From Knoxdaviesia capensis (lineage: Eukaryota > Ascomycota > Sordariomycetes > Microascales > Gondwanamycetaceae): a stretch of DNA of 64,000 nucleotides. This document shows positions 12,716-22,853 of this stretch, in pieces. The translations under genes and the position numbers were made by a program. The stretch spans positions 2,914,574-2,978,573 of the forward strand of contig LNGK01000005.1 in the NCBI GenBank assembly GCA_001510575.1. The letters run 5' to 3'. The number at the start of each line of letters is the position of its first letter. Position 1 is the stretch's first letter. Below the pieces are notes generated by a model, which was given only the letters and a program-made list of their open reading frames with translations, had not been told where the DNA came from and did not search any database.

Positions 12716-13656
12716 AGGGGTGAAGTCGTCTGTTTTCTTTTTGCTCTCTTTCACCCTCTTTGATCAGAGAATCTCTTGGTTGCTTGAGGATCTTGGTATT
12801 TTTTTATTTTATTTTTTTGGATGTAGTCGAAGCTGGTTTGGTTCTTGTGTAAGAGCGGGTTTTATGATGCTGGGTATTTTTGGGTTGACTGTGTTATACC
12901 AGGAGATGTTTCTTTTTTTCTTTTCTTTTTTTCTTTTCTTTTTCTTCCTCTTTTTTTTTGTCGCTGATCTTTTTGTTTTTTTGCAATATTAACTGGTTTT
13001 GTTTCTTTCTTGCCATTTTCTGAATATTCTCTGTGTTTTGGGGGTGATGATACGTGATCTTGGTGGTGAGCTTCTGCTCTCAAGATATCTAAGATATCTC
13101 AAGATGCATACAGTATTACAGTGTGCGCGACCGTATGTTCGCACTATGTTTTGCCAGGCAATTTTTGTGCCCAGGTTTTTCTTCTGTGTCTGGACAATTT
13201 ATGCGGCCTCACATACAAATTCATCTCTTTAATTTTTGCTATCAAGTCAGTTCGTTCGTGCTCGTTTCCTCTGCACTTACCTATTCGCTCTTTTCGTGTC
13301 TCCCTTCACAACTCATTTGCTCCGGCTAGCAATCTCTCATTTCTCATTTCTCCAACAACTGCGAGATCGGCTCTTCCTAGCCCTCAACCTGAGTGTTTCG
13401 CCCCTCAAAGTTCCAACATCGCTTGGCTGTGGTGATATCGCACACGCAGCATCGCGACCACCGACGAATTGGCCACCGACGCTACACACGAGCAACGAGC
13501 AAGGGATTTTTTTGTCCACACAGTTGTCCGTGTCGTGGACTACACCTCGATCGCGGATTGATACGTCTTCCTTGTGATTGACGTCATTTGAGCGCACACA
13601 TCCTCTACTTCTCCCCCGCGTCCGCTCCTCACCCCCCCCGCTTCGGTTCTCCAGCC
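12716..13656. other. Intergenic: permease 3' region and PYM gene leader
   Basis: Very T-rich tracts (12720-12990) follow the permease stop codon and look like its 3' UTR and termination region. From about 13230 the sequence is pyrimidine-rich, as expected for the leader of the next gene. No separate gene is seen. Confidence 0.6.
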
Positions 13657-14442
13657 ATGTCGACAACACAACCGCGGAGCGCCCCGGCTCCGAACATGGT
13701 CCGGCCGTCGGTGTCCGGAATCGTGACCGACACAGAAAGCGGCGAGCGCCAGATCCCCGAGTCGATACGGCCCGACGGCACCACGCGCAGAGCGATACGC
13801 ATCCGGCCGGGCTACCGACCGCCCGAGGACATCGAGCTGTACCGCAACCGCACCGCCGAGACCTTCCGCGAGCGCCAACGCCAGTTGGGGCCCGTGCCGG
13901 GGGCCAGCCCGGTGGCTGCCCCGCCGCCCGCTCGCAGCGCGGCCCCGGCGCTGTCGCCTTCGACGTCGTCCTCCTCGCTCCCCCAGTCCTCTGGTCCAGC
14001 GGCGGCGACTCCGGCGGCGTCCGCGGCGAGTGCGAAGAACGCAAAACGGCGGGAGGCCCGCAAGCGCGCGAAGGCGTCAACGACAGACGGAGCCGATGCC
14101 GACACGCAAGACACTGGATCGGCCCCTCCGACCCCCACAGTGGAATCCCGCAGCGCGATACTACCACCGCCCGACGACAACCCCAAAGCTGCTGCTGTTC
14201 CAGATCCCACCAGCTCCTCGACGGCAGCTCCCACGACGTCCGACGACCGCGAGAAGCGCGCGCGCAATCTGCGGAAGAAGCTGAAGCAGGCGCGCGAGCT
14301 GAAGAGCAAGAAGGACGACGGCCAGACGCTGCTGCCAGAGCAGATCGCGAAGGTTATTAAGATTAACGAGCTGATCCGCGAGCTGGAGGCGTTAGGGCTG
14401 GATCCGGACGGAGAGGCGAAGCCGGGGAGTACGGCAGGCTGA
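13657..14442 (+). CDS. PYM / Mago-binding protein (exon-junction-complex recycling factor)
   Basis: Single exon of 261 residues. The N-terminal 15-55 region (SGIVTDTESGERQIPESIRP, then DGTTRRAIRIRPGYRPPEDI) matches the Mago-binding domain of PYM/WIBG, with the hallmark RPDGT followed by a basic stretch and a GYxPxEdxxxY segment. In animals this domain binds the Mago-Y14 heterodimer and takes the exon junction complex off translating mRNA. The middle is low-complexity Ala/Pro/Ser. The C-terminal 60 residues form a charged helix (KRARNLRKKLKQARELKSKK) resembling the ribosome-binding tail of PYM. Presence of PYM implies that this fungus keeps a Mago-Y14 complex. The start is the first ATG of the domain-bearing frame after a pyrimidine-rich leader; an in-frame ATG 69 bp upstream (13588) would add 23 Pro-rich residues and is less likely. 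Confidence 0.88.
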   Translation: MSTTQPRSAPAPNMVRPSVSGIVTDTESGERQIPESIRPDGTTRRAIRIRPGYRPPEDIELYRNRTAETFRERQRQLGPVPGASPVAAPPPARSAAPALSPSTSSSSLPQSSGPAAATPAASAASAKNAKRREARKRAKASTTDGADADTQDTGSAPPTPTVESRSAILPPPDDNPKAAAVPDPTSSSTAAPTTSDDREKRARNLRKKLKQARELKSKKDDGQTLLPEQIAKVIKINELIRELEALGLDPDGEAKPGSTAG

Positions 14443-15186
14443 GCGGAATCGGCGGAGGACGCCGGAATGGCGGTCTGTCGTGAGGAGCTCTCCTGGTGTC
14501 GCGGCAGTACCGAGAAACCTCGAGCGGAGTGTGTCTGTCTGTGAGATTCATCGACATCACATGGTTGTTGTGTTTGTCCCTGGGCCGGGATGATGATCTT
14601 GAGGTTCTGCTTCTCTCTCACGCTTTTTTTATTCTTCATGTCTTTATGACTCATTTTTTCTCAGCATCATAGCCAGCCAATCGAAATCCAGCAGATTATG
14701 TTCAGTCAGTTGCCTCATGTTCCTTGTTGATTCAATCATGTTCCTCTGCCATGTTCGTGTCTTTGCGTGATCTCTGTCAACATGTTCTGATTTAGTGGCT
14801 GTAGTGTGGCAAGCTTGGGTGTTACAGCTGGTCGATGCGCTATAACTATGGTCTATCCTCTGTAACGCATCCAGCTGCCGCCAGATTCGTGCCAGAACCG
14901 CCCCTGGTTCAATGCTTCTCTTCGAGGACTACCCCGCCATCACATTAAATTTTTGTCACGGCGGGGTTTCACGCTTTTTTGGTGATAGCCTCACAGCTTG
15001 TTTGTTTGTATCATTCGAGATTTCCTCATATAGCAACGGTATTAGTGCCAGACTCTACTTATTCTTAGTTTGTTTCCCTCTATATTTTTATTTCTCCTGC
15101 TGTCGTTGTTCTTTGCATGCTTTGATACCCTAATTGAGCTTCATTCTTCCTCCTCCCCAACTCTCGTCACAACCACCACATCCACA
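14443..15186. other. Intergenic between PYM and Gir2-like genes
   Basis: PYM 3' UTR followed by the leader of the next gene. The last 100 bases are CT-rich and run into the ATG. No further gene or repeat is seen. Confidence 0.6.
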
Positions 15187-15968
15187 ATGGGCAGAGAAGA
15201 GCAGATTGAGGAGCGAGAGGTGCTCGACTCCATATTCCCGGAAGAAATCACAGGTATTTACCGATTATTCATGTATGCAACCGATTGGCCTACGTCACTG
15301 ACACCGGCCCGTCCCTCACTGTAGATATCTCGGACACCGAATACCGGATATCAATAACGCTCGAAGACCCCGGCCAGAACGACGAGAGCCCGCCGCCGCC
15401 GACATTCCTGCTAAACGTGCGATACCCTGACGACTACCCGGACAAGGAGCCGAACCTGGACATCATGGCGGCGCCGGGCTCGGCGTCGACGTCTCACCCG
15501 CTGTTCAACCTCGCCGAAGACCGCGACGCGCTGCTGGCGGGGCTGGCGCCGACCGTGCAGGAGAGCCTGGGCATGGCGATGGTGTTCACGCTGGTGACAA
15601 CGCTGAAGGAGGCGGCCGAGCAGCTGATTCTCGAGCGGCGCGCCGAGGTGGAGCGCCGCGCGGAAGAGATCAAGCTCGCCGCCGAACGCGAGGAGAACCG
15701 CAAGTTTCACGGCACCCCCGTGACGCCGGAGACGTTCACCACGTGGCGCGCGGGCTTTCTGCGCGAGATGGAGGAGAAGCGCGCCAAGGACGAGGAGGAG
15801 CGCATTGCGGCCGAGGCGCGGAAGGCCAGGGGCAGTGCTGGGCGCGAAGAGAAGAGGCTCACCGGTCGGCAGCTGTGGGAGCGTGGACTGGCGGGCAAGG
15901 AGGACGATGCTGAGGACGATGAGACGGTTGTGCAGGCTGGTGTGGAGAAGCTGAAGGTGGATGACTAG
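15187..15968 (+). CDS. RWD-domain protein, Gir2/RWDD1 (DFRP2) type
   Basis: Two exons, 15187-15253 and 15325-15968, with a 71-nt GT-AG intron; 236 residues. The N-terminus (EEREVLDSIFPEEIT) and the following YRISITLE and YPDDYPDKEPNLDI segments form an RWD domain, including the YPxxYPxxxP signature. The second half has the DFRP C-terminal region: FHGTPVTPETFTTWRAGF, an Arg/Glu-rich helix, then LTGRQLWERG. Proteins of this layout (yeast Gir2, animal RWDD1/DFRP2) bind and stabilise the DRG-family GTPase Rbg2 and bind Gcn1 through the RWD domain, competing with Gcn2. A role on translating ribosomes and in tuning amino-acid starvation signalling is therefore inferred from family knowledge. It lies near PYM and Acl4, both linked to translation or ribosomes, which may be coincidence. 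Confidence 0.9.
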
Positions 15969-16319
15969 GGGGTGGGAGCCCTCGTTTGATGGGGAAGCAT
16001 CTCGGTAGTTCTTTGGTATCGAGAGAACTATTCTTGTGCGCTTCTCTTTCCCTCTTGTACATATAATGTGCCGTCCCCAGTTCATCTTTGGCACCCTTCT
16101 ATGAAGTCCCATATGAGGATTTGGTGATACCGTCCAATATCAAGCAGCAGTGTTTTTCACGCATAACTAGTTAACGGTTCATGGGAACAGTCAAAGCAGA
16201 ACAACAAAAATCAATGCTGTGTTGAAAGGGCAGCAAAGGCCCAACTTGCCCCCCGCCATCCATGGTCATTCTATCTCATGTCAAAATGCCTATGATTCCC
16301 GAAAGACAAAAACTTTTAT
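15969..16319. other. Convergent intergenic between Gir2-like and Acl4-like genes
   Basis: The 351 bp shared by the 3' ends of a plus-strand and a minus-strand gene. No gene is seen; it must contain both terminators. Confidence 0.6.
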
Positions 16320-17480
16320 TTATTCCTTCATATTCTCGTCCTCATCGCCTTCGTCGCCATCGTCGTCTTCATCGTCGTCCTCGTCATCCTCCTCCTCCTC
16401 GGCGTCGCCAATCTCCTTGGCAATCTCACCCAGCAACTCCTGCGAATGCTCGCCCATCCGCTCATCTTCAAACTCCAGTCGCGAGAACAGCGTTAGGCAC
16501 TGCACCAGCCACCTCCTAGCAGCAGCCCACGATCGTCTCCACGCCTTCACGGCGTCGCTGTCATCGGCCAGCGGCTTCCCCGCGGCCTCGCGGATCTTGT
16601 TGCCCAGGATATACTGGCACCAGCCGCCCAGGTACCAGGCCTCGACGCTCTCGTCGTCCTCGGCAACCATGTCCTCCAGCACCTCGAGCGCCACCTGCTC
16701 CATCTCGACCTCCATCAGCAGGCGGGCCAGGCTCACGCGCGTGGCGAACTCGGGCACGCCCGAGTCGCCCGGCTCGAGGCCGCGCCACAGGTCCAGGCTG
16801 CGGGTCAGCGCGGTGCGCGCCTCGTCGACGCGCTCCTGCGAGATGCGCACGTTGGCCACCGTCTGCCACGTCTCCGCCGACCCGGGACACACCAGCGTGG
16901 CCTCCGTCACCAGTGCCTCGCACCGTGCCTCGGCGTCGGCCTCCCACGACAGATCGGTCATGTACACCTCGGCCACTGCGCACAGAACGCCCGCCAGCTC
17001 GTGCTGCGCCGCCTCGAGAGCCGCCGCGGTGGCCACCGCCGCCGGTGATGTGCTGCCTGCCGCTGCTGACGCAAGCGCTTCTATGCGGGCTTTCAGCGCC
17101 GCCGCGCCCTTCTCGTACCACGCCACGCTGTCGCGGCCGCCGTCCTCGCTGAGCTGCGCGAGCCACAGGAACTTCTCAGGCCCGCCGCCGACCGCCTCGT
17201 CCTTGGTGCCGTCGGCGTCGAGCTGCACGGCCTGCAGCAGGAACTCGCGCGCGGCGTCGGCGTCGCCCGCCTCGATGTGGATCATGCCGAGCACGTTGAG
17301 CGCGCGCAGTTGCAGGTCGGAGTCGTCGGCGCCAACGAGCTGTGCGGCGCGCTTCGCCGACCGCGTGGCGGCGTCAACCTGGCCCTTCTCAAGCTGGTCG
17401 ATCGCGGCGTCGAGGAGCGCGCTGGGGGACGCCATGTCTTTCTTCTTGGGCTTTTTGTGCTTTGGTCTGAAGGGTGCCAT
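16320..17480 (-). CDS. Acl4-like TPR chaperone of ribosomal protein L4
   Basis: Single exon, 386 residues. A short basic N-terminus (MAPFRPKHKKPKKKDMA) is followed by about 300 residues of TPR-type helical repeats (for example ALLDAAIDQLEKGQVDAATR, LRALNVLGMIHIEAGDADAA, VEAWYLGGWCQYILGNKI) and a very acidic C-terminal tail of Asp/Glu. This architecture, basic start plus TPR superhelix plus acidic tail, is that of Acl4, the dedicated chaperone that captures nascent Rpl4 and escorts it to the pre-ribosome. The start is the ATG at 17480; an in-frame ATG upstream (17636) would add 52 residues of unlikely composition, and the basic stretch after 17480 matches the family. Two CCCTAA motifs lie about 320-350 bp upstream. 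Other TPR adaptors have similar outlines, so the name is likely but not certain. Confidence 0.82.
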   Translation of the reverse strand: MAPFRPKHKKPKKKDMASPSALLDAAIDQLEKGQVDAATRSAKRAAQLVGADDSDLQLRALNVLGMIHIEAGDADAAREFLLQAVQLDADGTKDEAVGGGPEKFLWLAQLSEDGGRDSVAWYEKGAAALKARIEALASAAAGSTSPAAVATAAALEAAQHELAGVLCAVAEVYMTDLSWEADAEARCEALVTEATLVCPGSAETWQTVANVRISQERVDEARTALTRSLDLWRGLEPGDSGVPEFATRVSLARLLMEVEMEQVALEVLEDMVAEDDESVEAWYLGGWCQYILGNKIREAAGKPLADDSDAVKAWRRSWAAARRWLVQCLTLFSRLEFEDERMGEHSQELLGEIAKEIGDAEEEEDDEDDDEDDDGDEGDEDENMKE

Positions 17481-17795
17481 CGGGGAGCGGCGTCGTCTGT
17501 GTGTACGTGTGGAGTTTGTGTGGAGGTGGCGCTGGTGGGAGATGTGTCGAAGCTCAGGTTGCTGTCGAGTTTGACAGATGGCGAGAGAGGCTCGAGGTGG
17601 GGAAGGGAAAATATTCAGATTGGACTCGGTAAACAATCAATGAGCTCTAAAGTCGTAATTCAACTCTCCATGCTATGAATTCAATGTTGTTTTGGTGGGA
17701 AACTTGTTTAATATTCCGACTTGGGCGTGTGAATTTTGATCCTCAAAAAAAAATATTTGATACCCGATAAGCCGTATCTTATCAGTTCCCCTCCC

Positions 17796-17829
17796 AACCC
17801 TAAAGCCATGAATCTTCGAACCCTAAACC
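17796..17829. promoter_or_regulatory. Paired telobox-like motifs upstream of ACL4
   Basis: AACCCTAA at 17796-17803 and AACCCTAAACC at 17819-17829, 316-350 bp upstream of the Acl4-like start codon. TTAGGG-type sites are bound by Tbf1 in several ascomycetes and are common before ribosomal-protein and ribosome-biogenesis genes. A pair before a ribosomal-protein chaperone fits that pattern. The link is inferred from position and known usage. Confidence 0.5.
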
Positions 17830-18883
17830 GGGGCTCCTATATGGCTGGAAGAAATAGCTATTACACTGCGCATTCATTTATTCAAATTCTTTGTTAGTTT
17901 GTGTAAAAACTTGTTTTTTCCTATAAATCCCCCCCTATAGTCTTTAACTGCACTATACTACGACTTATAGCCTTTGATTTCCCTCTTCCGTTTCTAAGTA
18001 ACTTGTTCGGGTGTAGTTCTATTAGCCACTAAGTGTACTGTATCATCTCTTCTTGTTATAAGGTCTTGGCGGCACACTCCTGACTCTATAACTTCCAAAA
18101 GAAACCCTGGGCCTTCACCAATGCACAACGCCGCCGTCCCCGGTCCATCTCGAGACACTGCAACACTGCCCCGAATGGCGTTTTCACCTCATATGCTCTG
18201 CCGTTGTGGCGTTACGTCCAATGCTTAATCGCCTTAACTTGACTCCATGTTAGCTCCCCTTGAATCCAAACCTTTTTATTCGACCTTGTGAGCCGGTGCT
18301 GCTTGTGCGCATTATATTACCGAAACCGCATGTCTCCGAGTCGTTTGCCTATTCTGTCATGAACTGAAACAACAGGCAACCGCAATCCCGGACTGTCACA
18401 GTTGACAATCCTGCTCAATGCCTCCAGAGATCGAGATCCGCGGTGATGCTTGCCTGACTGAAGATCCTGGAGAGCGAATCGGTCTGTGATGCGAGAGAAA
18501 GAGAGGGGGAGGTAGGGAGGGGATGAACTGGGGTCGGCTGTCTGGGCCGGTGGTCAAGGTACTGTGCCCCTTTTCAGAGTCGATCTGGAATGGATGCAGA
18601 AAGGAAATAGAAAAAGGCCCTACAGACCCCCGGTCGGTGCTTTTGCTTCTATCAAAAATGATGCAGGCTCTTGAGCGGAGTGACACCAGGTGATCTTGGC
18701 GATAGTGCCCGTGTCGGTGAGGCGCCTCAGAGCGGCCGCGATGAAACTGCGAAGGATGCATGTAGTCAGACTGCTGGATTCCCATGATGACTGCCTTTGG
18801 AGATCGTGTCAGCAACGTGACAGTGAAGAATATACCTTGGAGGTTCTCTGGACTCCAGGAAGCAGCATGTCGGGACCCGAACA

Positions 18884-18889
18884 TATAAA
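18884..18889 (+). promoter_or_regulatory. TATA box of the small secreted protein gene
   Basis: TATAAA 194 bp upstream of the ATG at 19078, followed by a CT-rich leader. Good position for a strong, regulated fungal promoter. Confidence 0.55.
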
Positions 18890-19077
18890 GAGCCCCGTCG
18901 CCCCCGTTGCGGTGTAAGTCAGATATAGAAGTCTTTCTCAGCCAGGCCCGGAGCTTCTGCCAGTTCTATTCATTGACTTCACTATACCCTTCTTCAGCTA
19001 CCTACTTGCCACTTGCCCTCCTTCCTTCACTCCTTTCCTTTCCGACTTCTTGAAGAAGCTTTCTATAATCCTTCACA

Positions 19078-19673
19078 ATGCATCTCACTCCTGTTCTCTG
19101 TGCCGTCCTGGTGACGCTCGCCGCCCCCCTCGGCAACGCAGGTGTGTACTCCTTCGAAGCCAATGAATTAGTAGGATCCAAGACCTTGCACTAACCGCCT
19201 AGCCGTTGCCCAGCTGCCATCCACCCCCGGGAACTGTTTGGATCTCTCGGGAGCCTCACCTGCAACCTGGCCCGGTTCCGCATTATCACCGGACTCGGCC
19301 AGACCGGCGATGCCATCAACTCGATCCAGGACGCCACTGTCAAGCTCGCCGCCCAGGCCGGTCTCAACCAGGCTAACGGAGGTATCAGCACCATTGCTTG
19401 TGCTCTCCTGACCGGCCAGGCTCCCCCTCAGGCCGGCCGTAAAGAGGTCGAGGCTGGTCTCACTGCCATCGGGGCCGCACTGGCCAGAGGCAATAGGTTT
19501 GTAATGGCCCTTGTGTTCTTTCAACCCCTTTGTCCAACACTACCGACATTGAGTAGAAGGAAGCAAATTAACGCGTCTTTCTGCTTGCCAGCGCCGATCC
19601 GGCTATCGCGAAGGCCCAAGCTGCTCTCGCCAAGTCGGCTGCTGCCGGTCGGGACGTGGTTGCGAACTGCTAG
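19078..19673 (+). CDS. Small secreted protein, Cys-containing, function unknown
   Basis: Three short exons: 19078-19141, 19214-19496 and 19592-19673, giving 142 residues. Only this combination of splice sites keeps a single open frame; using the AG at 19201-19202 instead of 19212-19213 shifts to a frame that stops. A CTAAC branch point lies about 20 nt before the chosen acceptor. Residues 1-20 form a clear signal peptide (MHLTPVLCAVLVTLAAPLGN). The mature chain is Ala/Gly-rich, mostly helical in outlook, with Cys at 38, 84 and 142, the last being the final residue, so one Cys may be unpaired. No Lys-Arg processing site stands out. I do not recognise the family; it could be a cell-wall or effector-like protein. 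A TATA box precedes it. Confidence 0.72.
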
Positions 19674-20508
19674 AGCTGAGGGGGTGAGATGATGAACGGC
19701 GAAACGGAGATTTGAAAGTTGTATCCATGTGAGATTGTATACCAGGAGTCTGCAAAACTGTGGTCGCTAGTTTGGATAGAGAGAAGAAATTATATGTGAC
19801 TGTACGAGGATCGGTGTCAGTGAACGAAGTGAAGAGTAAAAAGGTCACCGTCGTAAGGAAGCGCCCGAACGCAAAACAGAAAGTTCGTTAGCTGCATAGA
19901 CCCGATATCTGCATCACCAAGGCGTCTTCGTGTTCGTATACAGCCTTTTGTTGATGTATGCCATTCTATTGGGGGCCAAACTTCAGCGGGCCTGGCCCTG
20001 ACTTGGCGCAATTCTACCGTCCAACTTTAGTGTCCAGCAGCCCGCGCAACCCCCGGCCCACTGCCGATTACAGGGCGGTTTAGGCCTGGAAGGGAGCAGC
20101 AGCCCCTGGCGGGCGCTGTAAATTGAGGCCATTCATGCAGCTTCCCGTGGCCATTCCTGAAGGACCCCAGATTCTCAGAGACCGAACACGAGCTGCCAAA
20201 ATGAAAGGAAAAGACAAGAAACGTTTAAACCGTAAGAAAAGCGTTGTATCAAGCCGATGCATCTTCCCGGGTTTCCTCGGGACCCGAACGATTGAAGAAA
20301 AGTCTTGGAAGCCAACGAGTATCTTGTGTTCTGCTATAAAGAGTCTCTCTTGGCACATTCTCGTCTTGACTTGTTCTCCGGCAACGAACACAGAGACGCC
20401 CCTGTTCACCAGTCGACCGCGAGTATCTAGGTTCTTTCCTGTACGCTCCTTTTTTTTGTCTCTCATTGTCCCAATCTCCAATCGCTACTTTTTTTTCCGT
20501 CTCTCAAG
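19674..20508. other. Intergenic between secreted-protein and EBP-type genes
   Basis: Contains the 3' region of the secreted-protein gene and the promoter and leader of the sterol isomerase gene, with a TATAAA at 20335-20340. Frames on both strands are short and overlap the leader; no other gene is supported. Confidence 0.6.
20335..20340 (+). promoter_or_regulatory. Probable TATA box of the EBP-type sterol isomerase gene
   Basis: TATAAA 174 bp upstream of the ATG at 20509 and followed by a pyrimidine-rich stretch. Confidence 0.5.
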
Positions 20509-21310
20509 ATGTCTTCCGGTGCTTCGTCATCAACTGCCGGCGCCAATGCCACGGCCCACCCGTACTGGCCGCTCGGTGTGGCCATCCCGCTGTACGCCGA
20601 GAACCAGATGTCCCGGCCGGAAATCCTGGCCTGTTTCTCCGCCGGATGCGCCGCCATGCTGCTCCCGGCACTGATCCTGGCCAAGATGAACCGGCCGTCG
20701 ATGTCCCGCGGCGAGCTGGCCACCATGCTGTGGTTCGTGCTGTGCTCCGGCATTCACTTCATCCTGGAGGGTAAGTCGTATCTCTCTCTATATTCTCCTC
20801 ATGGGAGCCGTCTATCCGGCCTAACACGCCGTCCTCGCAGGCTACTTCGCGTCCCACTTTCGCACCATCCCCGGTGAGATGACGCTGCTGGCCCAGCTGT
20901 GGAAGGAGTACTCGCTCTCCGACTCGCGGTACCTGACGCAGGACGGCTTCACCGTGTGCATGGAGTCGATCACCGCCATCTGCTGGGGCCCGCTGTCGAT
21001 GCTCTGCGCCATCGCCATTGCCTCAAACCACTCGTTGCGCTACCCGCTGCAGATTGTCATCAGCCTGGGCCAGCTGTACGGCGACGTGTTGTACTACGGC
21101 ATCTTCATCTTCAACTTCCTACTCTACGGCGTCGAGTACTCGCGCCCGGAGCCCTACTACTTCTACGGATACTTTGTCTTCCTCAATGCCTTCTGGATCG
21201 TCATCCCGTTCTACCTGATGGTCACTGGTATGTCCAAGGTTTCGGCTGCCTTCTCGCGTCTGGAGAAGCTTGAGCTCCAGCTGAAGGCCAAGACCAACGG
21301 CAAGGCGTAA
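20509..21310 (+). CDS. EBP-type delta8-delta7 sterol isomerase (emopamil-binding family)
   Basis: Two exons, 20509-20770 and 20841-21310, joined by a 70-nt GT-AG intron; 243 residues. Four to five hydrophobic segments place it in the ER membrane. Family landmarks of the EBP/HYDRA1 fold are visible: HFILEGYF around the splice junction, LWKEYSLSDSRYL, MESITAICWGPLS, then SLGQLYGDVLYYG and the C-terminal WIVIPFYLM. In animals and plants EBP moves the sterol double bond from C8 to C7. Fungi normally use the unrelated Erg2 for that step, yet many filamentous ascomycetes also carry EBP-like genes, so the reaction here is inferred from the family. A paralogue role or a different sterol substrate is possible. 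The charged C-terminal tail (LEKLELQLKAKTNGKA) is cytosolic in outlook. Confidence 0.85.
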
Positions 21311-21513
21311 AACGGAGCGGATTTGAAGTGTGATTTTCAAGTTTTGAAAATCGTAGTAGAGATAAGATAGAGATAGAAGCAGCATGTTAAGAAGCGCGGA
21401 GCTTCCACGATTAGATATTGCATTTATAAAGGAGTTTTAGAGCATTTCACAAGCCTTTGTCTTATACGTGGTTCGGACAGTCCTTATAATACACGCACCA
21501 AAGCCAAGGAGTC

Positions 21514-21526
21514 AACCCTAACCCTT
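21514..21526. promoter_or_regulatory. Telobox-like motif AACCCTAACCCTT
   Basis: Nearly two CCCTAA units, about 490 bp upstream of riboflavin synthase and 205 bp past the isomerase stop. Possible Tbf1-type site. Confidence 0.4.
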
Positions 21527-21648
21527 GAAATCAAACCCCTTCCTAGACCAAACTGTCAAATTCCGCACTACGTCTGATCAATTTTGCATCATCGCTTAGA
21601 AATCTTTCTTATATCTACATTCCTCCATGAATCCTTGTGAATAGGGAA

Positions 21649-21656
21649 TATAAAAA
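21649..21656 (+). promoter_or_regulatory. TATA-like element upstream of riboflavin synthase
   Basis: TATAAAAA about 360 bp before the ATG. It is farther away than usual, so the leader would be long, or the element may be fortuitous. Confidence 0.35.
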
Positions 21657-22015
21657 GGATATATATAGCTTCCGTCCTCTTCATTCTCTCTTGTGATATA
21701 AGCGAATGACGACATCACAATCCTTGCCTGCTGCATCTTTCAAGTTCCATTCTCCACACCAGATTTTACCCGACTTTCTGTATACAAAAGTCGGAAAGAC
21801 CCCTCTACAACGATATCCCAGATACTCTCGACAAACCCCGATACAGTCATAACCGAAGATCGGCCTAACAAACGGCTCCGACCGACGACATCAGACTTTT
21901 AGCCCCTCCGCTTGGGATCCGGCGTTTTATCCTCGCAGATATTTCCTTTCTGGCCTTTTATTCTTCACCTTTGTCAGACCATCCGTTTAAGATATCATTT
22001 ACTTTAACCACAGTC

Positions 22016-22853
22016 ATGTTCACTGGAATCGTGGAAGAGATTGGAAGTGAGTCCTATTCACACATGAAATGACCCCATCACAACCCCCCAACTGCCCCCC
22101 ACGGAACATTGGCGACATCGTTCTCCCACGACTACGTTTTTTTATTTATATATATCATCTCTAACTCTCATGCAAATCCCAGCCGTCGCTTCTGTCGACA
22201 ACCAGGATGCCACCGGCGGAACGTCGATGGTGATCAACCTGCCGTCGGGCTCTCAGTTGCTCTCCGACGCCCACGAAGGCGACAGCATTGCCATTAACGG
22301 CGTGTGCCTGACAGTGACATGCTTTACACCGGCCTCGTTCACCGTCGGCATTGCCCCCGAGACCCTGCGTGTGACGAACCTCGGCGACCTGGCCGCCGGC
22401 AGCCCTGTGAACCTGGAGCGCGCGGTGCGGGCCGACACCCGCATGGGCGGCCACTTTGTGCAGGGCCACGTCGACTTCGTCGCCACCATCATCGACCGCC
22501 GGCCCGACGGCAACGCCCTTAGCCTGCGGTTCCAGCCGCGCAAGCCCGAGCTGATGCGCTACATCGTGTACAAGGGCTTCATCGCGCTCGACGGCACCAG
22601 TCTGACTGTCACGGCTGTCAACGACGCCGAGGGTTGGTTCGAGGTCATGCTGATTGTGTACACCCAGGACCGTGTTGTGATTCCCCGGAAAGCGGTTGGC
22701 GAGACTGTGAATGTTGAGGTGGATGTTGTGGCCAAGTACGCTGAGAAGTCTGTCACTGGCTACTTGGGCGGAAACGACGGGAGCGGGTCGATTCCGATCC
22801 TAGAGAAGCTGATTCGCAAGGTCATTGCCGAGAACGCATCGGCTAGCTTGTAA
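22016..22853 (+). CDS. RIB5: Riboflavin synthase (alpha subunit type)
   Basis: Last step of riboflavin biosynthesis: two molecules of 6,7-dimethyl-8-ribityllumazine give riboflavin and a pyrimidinedione. Exons 22016-22046 and 22183-22853 with a 136-nt GT-AG intron; 233 residues. Exon 1 supplies only ten codons, MFTGIVEEIG, the conserved start of the family; exon 2 continues with TVASVDNQD. Two lumazine-binding (beta-barrel) halves are visible. The first contains INGVCLTV and the second, after GGHFVQGHVD, contains LDGTSLTV. The tail (IPILEKLIRKVIAE) matches the trimerisation helix. Length is normal. The start is fixed by MFTGIVEE; an ATG inside the intron (22170) in frame with exon 2 should not be used. 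Confidence 0.96.

Larger units (their letters stand above)
17481..19077. other. Intergenic: divergent promoters of ACL4 and the secreted-protein gene
   Basis: Both flanking genes are transcribed outward. Bases 17640-18360 look clearly more AT-rich than the rest of the window, with no usable frame. A minus-strand frame at 18396-18884 has no recognisable content. The right end holds the TATA box and CT-rich leader of the secreted-protein gene. Confidence 0.55.
21311..22015. other. Intergenic between EBP-type and riboflavin synthase genes
   Basis: Contains the 3' UTR of the isomerase gene, a double telobox-like motif (21514-21526) and a TATA-like element (21649-21656), then the leader of riboflavin synthase. 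No gene is seen. I looked for an FMN-riboswitch-like layout and found no basis for one. Confidence 0.6.

Noticed and set aside
16219..17574. 451-codon plus-strand frame opposite the Acl4-like gene
   Set aside because: Ser-rich shadow of an Ala/Glu/Asp-rich coding strand; no motif.
22170..22182. ATG at 22170 as start of riboflavin synthase
   Set aside because: It lies inside the intron just before the acceptor AG. The conserved N-terminus MFTGIVEE is in exon 1 at 22016.
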